From Terebella lapidaria (lineage: Eukaryota; Annelida; Polychaeta; Terebellida; Terebellidae): a stretch of 64,000 bases of DNA. Both the position numbers and the translations under genes were made by a program. Positions 60,561 through 64,000 of the stretch are shown piece after piece. The notes below the pieces were generated by a model. The model was not told where the DNA came from. It did not search any database and was given only the letters and a program-made list of their open reading frames with translations. How positions within the stretch are numbered: the stretch's first letter is position 1; each line of letters opens with the position of its first letter. Where the stretch lies: assembly GCA_949152475.1 (NCBI GenBank), contig OX424562.1, positions 18,538,209 through 18,602,208 of the forward strand. The letters run 5' to 3'.

Positions 60561-61216
60561 TTTCGGAAAAATCCAGAGTGGCGCCCATCGGAGGTAAATT
60601 TGGAAAGATTTAGTAATGATAAAAACGTTTTAAAAATATTCTGATATACCATAAATGCAAACTTATGTAGTTTTTATTGTGTGAAAAGTCTTGACTTAGA
60701 CAAAATGGCGGCCATCTTGGAAAATGGCGGCCATTTTGTTTTTTCGGAGTGGCTAAACGTTCAATTTTAAAAAGTGACCTAATGTCAACGTGTGTGTTAA
60801 ATTTCATGCTTGTATCACAATTTGAATGATTATGTTGCTAAGCCGCTGGACTAAATATGAAGACAACAATATGGAAAGAAAATAATATAGACATTTGCAT
60901 TATGATGTTGCAATGCATACTGTTGATTGAACATCGGCGGTGGCTAATACCTTATGCGTTTTTCGTGGAGAGATACCAGCCCTTTTCTGGGCAACTAACA
61001 TCTTAAGTCGGTGACGCTTGACTCAAATCGGTGACACGACAAGCGTGTGTAGTAATTTAGGAAAAAGTGAAAAATTACAATATATTGGTGCGTATGCGCA
61101 GGATATATGAAAGATGAGATGAATATCTTAACTCCCGTGTACAGATTATCGAAGTACAATGTGCAGAATTTATTAAAAATTACCATGAACGTAATCACCG
61201 TGTCAAAATTAGGGTA

Positions 61217-62847
61217 AATATTGATGGAAGAAACCTTATTTCTGGGGAATTTCAGCCCCTACAAATATTTGTGAAATACATAAATTTGTAGTAGTATCTC
61301 GGACATCGTATCATCCCCCTCAGTTATAATATATATGCGTTATGTTGCAGAAATTGCATTTTTCTTACCGTGTGTTGATCTTCCTTCCAAAAAATCTGAG
61401 CACAAGTCGGTGACAATAACATGACCTGACCCCTAGACAAAAGAACTAGGTCAGTCTCCGCCTTAAGATATGTTGCAGGGTGTAGAGAAGCTTGCATGAC
61501 AAATACGATACCTATGCTCATGACTTGTAGCTGTGATGCGATTCGTGTGTTGCAGACGTTTGGAAATGGTGGCAAATTAAATATAATAATATGATAGATC
61601 TAGTATTGTCCTATATACGAGGCAGCACACTCGTCAAGGATGGTGTAATATCCGATGGATGACTTTATGACCACACTTATTCTAGTCCAGGTGTCAGTAA
61701 TGTAGCTCGAAGTGAACGTTTTATTTTTCACAATTTGACCCGACCGGGAGTCGAATCACGGAGAATCCGCTTACAAAGCAACTGCTCTACTAGTGAGCTA
61801 TCGAGGCTCCTTAATTTCCCACTAAAATTTTGGTTTTTTCTATCACTTTTTGTTATAATTATATTGATGAAAGTTCGTCATGTCACATTATGTATTAGTA
61901 CAAGACATGCACTTTGCTCGAGTGGGTATGTATGATTGGTATAACGATATCTTGTCTTTTTAAAACTGATATTGGCATATCGCACGATATTCTGACAATT
62001 ATTGCTGCATTTGCGTTTAGGGTGGTTGGTATTCTCTCCATCAAAAACATTTACCACCATCTTATCATCCCATCCCAACATTTACTACCATATAATCATC
62101 CATCTTACGGTTATCATTCGATGAGAATTTTTTAAAGGATCCATGTGTTGAATGAAACGGCTATACGCCTCGCAATCTACTAACTAAACATCCAGCACAA
62201 CATAAACTTATCATCCGAGTTGGTTTGATGTTATTATATTGGATAATTTACGATAAACAGGCCTGAAAATTAGATGAATTACTGAACAGATTTGAGATAA
62301 CGACCGTCAAAATTGGCCTTTTTTCGTCGAAAATGGCGGCCAATTTAAAAAAAAACACAAAAAGCTAAATAATAAATAACAGCCCCTCTTGGAATTTTTA
62401 AGGCATTTTCTTTTAAAAAATTAGAAAAATTGGACTACAGTTCAAAGATAAAAATGTAGACGGACGCTGACGAAGGACGACGACGGATGCAATGCCATGC
62501 CAATAGGTTATTGGACCGAAGGTTATGAAGACACTTGATCAAACATTTTTCAAATTTTGTAGTCGACCTAATTTTCAAGAAGGTAACTTATCAACATGAT
62601 ATGAAATATTTACACGATACATGACGCAAAATTGATTGTTTACAATCATTGATTGTTTAAAACTACGAATAAAATACAATACAAGGCGTCATAGAATACA
62701 CTACTTTTGAAAGTTCGAGAAAAATAACACCAGTGTATTGCAGTGATCAATTAAGTTTATTCGTCGCAAATTTGTTTCCAAATAAAATGTTTCCTTGGAG
62801 ATTCAACTGCATCCACGAATCCCATCGAGTCAGATGCTCTATATTCA
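61217..62847. other. Spacer with SINE-like unit, no gene
   Basis: AT-rich. Apart from the tRNA-like unit at 61738-61810 nothing coding is supported. Confidence 0.5.
61738..61810 (-). mobile_element. tRNA-like unit: SINE head or tRNA-Thr(UGU) pseudogene
   Basis: On the minus strand an A box (TAGCTCACTAGTAGAGC), an anticodon loop TTTGTAA (anticodon TGT) and a B box (GATTCGACTCC) are correctly spaced, and GCCTCGA pairs fairly with TCGGGTC. The anticodon and T stems are imperfect. A unique-looking tail continues to about 61590, as in a tRNA-derived SINE. Confidence 0.55.
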
Positions 62848-63207
62848 CTAGGAGAATCCGAGAATCCGAGGCCAGGAGAATCCGGCCCAGTCATAGCTCT
62901 CATCGACGGCGTAACTCTCGCTGATACGCGCGAATTTGTCCGGAAGCGCGCTCACGTCAACGCCGTCAGCCGTGCGGAGTTCATCGTTGACGCCGTTCGC
63001 GTCGCCACAAAGGCCCTCGAGGCAGCCGCTGAGCCCCCGCGGGATGATCGCGGTGATGACCGTGTCCGCCCCTGCGCCTTTCATACCGAAGGAGATGCTG
63101 CACTCCGAGGACGACTCGAACACGGTGAAGGACGAGTTTGCTGGCTGATACACGCGGAATGAATTGTCTGGGGCGTGGAACGGCAGGGAGACCTCATCTC
63201 GGCCAAC
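62848..63207 (-). CDS. vWD exon b with stop
   Basis: Acceptor ACACCCCAG at 63216-63208. Holds Cys-rich GCLEGLCGDANG and ends after a degenerate GGATTCTC triplication (62853-62884) at a stop. Confidence 0.78.
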   Translation of the reverse strand, partial: VGRDEVSLPFHAPDNSFRVYQPANSSFTVFESSSECSISFGMKGAGADTVITAIIPRGLSGCLEGLCGDANGVNDELRTADGVDVSALPDKFARISESYAVDESYDWAGFSWPRILGFS

Positions 63208-63658
63208 CTGGGGTGTTGGAAATGGGGGGGGGGGATGATTACATATATTTCCAACATGCATTTCTCCAAAGTGCAGGAAAACATGACGGTTGGAAGTAAG
63301 CTCATTTGAAGAGGTGAAATACCCGTCGTGTTCTTCCAATAATATCGTGACACATCCGTACACAACTTGACGATGGAAAATGACAGTAAAAGAGGGAAAA
63401 CTATACCACTTACGAAAACCAGGCCTTCCTGTTCCATACGAATCGCGTAGCCATTGAAGCCAATGTCGACGAACTTCGGATAGGTTTTCTCGGGGACGCT
63501 TTGCAGCTGTGCCGTTTTGACTTCCACGTTGAAGCTACAGGGGTTGTTTCCATGGATACACTTGGTCAGGGTGTATTTACCCTCACCCACCAGTACCCCG
63601 GTACCGTCGTCATAGGTCGTGTAAATAGGGTCTCCCCGCAGTCGGCACACGGAGACCT
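62848..63658 (-). CDS. von Willebrand factor type D domain protein, 3' part
   Basis: Two minus-strand exons (63658-63414 and 63207-62848) join in phase 0. The product starts VSVCRLRGDPIYTTYDDGTG, the usual opening of a vWD domain (C-x-GDPHYxTFDG-like), and continues with KYTLTKC, CSFNVEVKT, the FVGRDEVSLP strand and GCLEGLCGDANGVNDELRTA, the conserved CGxxNG-type end. These domains occur in large secreted, disulphide-rich proteins (mucins, zonadhesin-like, SCO-spondin-like) and usually come in series. The N-terminal part lies beyond the right edge. The last exon reads through to a TAG at 62850-62848 without a clear donor, so this may be the true C-terminus. Confidence 0.85.
63414..63658 (-). 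CDS. vWD exon a
   Basis: Acceptor CTGCAG at 63664-63659, donor GTAAGT at 63413-63408; 245 nt. Holds the GDPIYTTYD core and the first half of the vWD fold. Confidence 0.85.
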
Positions 63659-64000
63659 CTGCAGGCGAAAATGATGGATATGATTAATTGCTGGAAATAC
63701 AATACACTCATAATTCATTCTTTTTAGCAAAAAAGAATTATGATAATCTCTCGAATCCTGCCAAACATGAGCAGGACAAAATTGCTCCTGTACAGTCATG
63801 TTTCGGCACACACTTCAAACTCAGTTAAAATTATTTTGAGATTAATTTGGTACTCTCAAAACGTGTAAGTTTTTCAAAAACATAAAACAATCGACCTACA
63901 TCATGTACATGTAAATATATCATCTCTTGTAAGTGTTGGTTGCCATTAAATAATTGTTGACTATGATTTTTCATTCACTTTTCAACGCATTGACCACGTT
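63659..64000. other. Intron or upstream sequence of the vWD gene
   Basis: AT-rich, no exon recognised; presumably an intron of the gene continuing to the right. Confidence 0.5.

Larger units (their letters stand above)
53741..61216. mobile_element. Giant concentric foldback element (~7.5 kb)
   Basis: The outer ends are inverted: CCCAATTTTGACACTGTGAT at the left pairs with GTGTCAAAATTAGGG at 61199-61214. Further in, CACCGATTTGAGTCAAGCGT (53927) pairs with a copy near 61010, AAAATGGCCGCCATTTTCCA (54323) with one near 60720, a ~160-bp repeat array at 54430-54730 with 59430-60560, and a ~145-bp array at 56470-57290 with 57640-58385. All pairs share a centre near 57.45 kb. No transposase was found. 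The design resembles foldback elements such as Drosophila FB or sea-urchin TU. Confidence 0.8.

Noticed and set aside
63566..63811. 81-codon minus-strand ORF upstream of the vWD exon
   Set aside because: It is the other frame of vWD exon a extended into the intron.

Overview
This is a piece of a metazoan nuclear genome, most likely a marine invertebrate. The genes are split by GT-AG introns, introns and spacers are AT-rich, and LINE ends, a tRNA-derived SINE-like unit, foldback elements and microsatellites are scattered through it. A PC1/3-type proprotein convertase, a type I believe arthropods lack, together with a von Willebrand D protein, fits a non-vertebrate deuterostome (amphioxus, hemichordate, echinoderm) or a lophotrochozoan. 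I cannot name the species.

Layout. (1) 84-1460, minus strand: a compact three-exon ankyrin-repeat gene of 229 codons. Its 5' flank is tandemly duplicated as two ~850-bp units (1450-2299 and 2300-3151). (2) 4169-4306: a long hairpin directly beside the next element. (3) 4319-17738: a complete 13.4-kb Ty3/Gypsy LTR retrotransposon with 755-bp LTRs that look identical, a 4-bp target duplication, a primer-binding site, gag, pol, a 1.4-kb spacer and a large third ORF that is not a recognisable envelope. The third ORF appears to need a -1 ribosomal frameshift at CCCAAAA. The element is studded on its sense strand with CGACCC/CGGCCC words. (4) 17.7-27 kb: mostly non-coding, with a foldback element (20.4-21.0 kb), the last two exons of an unrecognised gene (21947-22960) and a 5'-truncated LINE (24.9-25.2 kb). 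(5) 27739-49610, plus strand: a complete PC1/3-like proprotein convertase gene. I could join 15 core exons phase-perfectly, plus one extra in-phase exon that carries a second copy of the activation-site module. (6) 52.6-53.2 kb: a tandem repeat. (7) 53741-61216: a giant concentric foldback element made of nested inverted arrays. (8) 61738-61810: a tRNA-like/SINE head. (9) 62848-63658, minus strand: two exons of a von Willebrand factor type D protein that runs off the right edge.

How the parts relate. The three host genes show no operon-like link and appear to be independent transcription units. The LTR element is self-contained: the LTR supplies promoter and poly(A) signal, gag the capsid and nucleocapsid, pol protease, RT, RNase H and integrase, and ORF3 an unknown Cys/His and coiled-coil protein. 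The strongest candidates for undescribed biology are ORF3 with its recoding site, the element-wide strand-biased CGRCCC word, the three polypurine-tract-like copies at exact 54-nt spacing in the gag/pol overlap, and the duplicated activation-site exon in the convertase.
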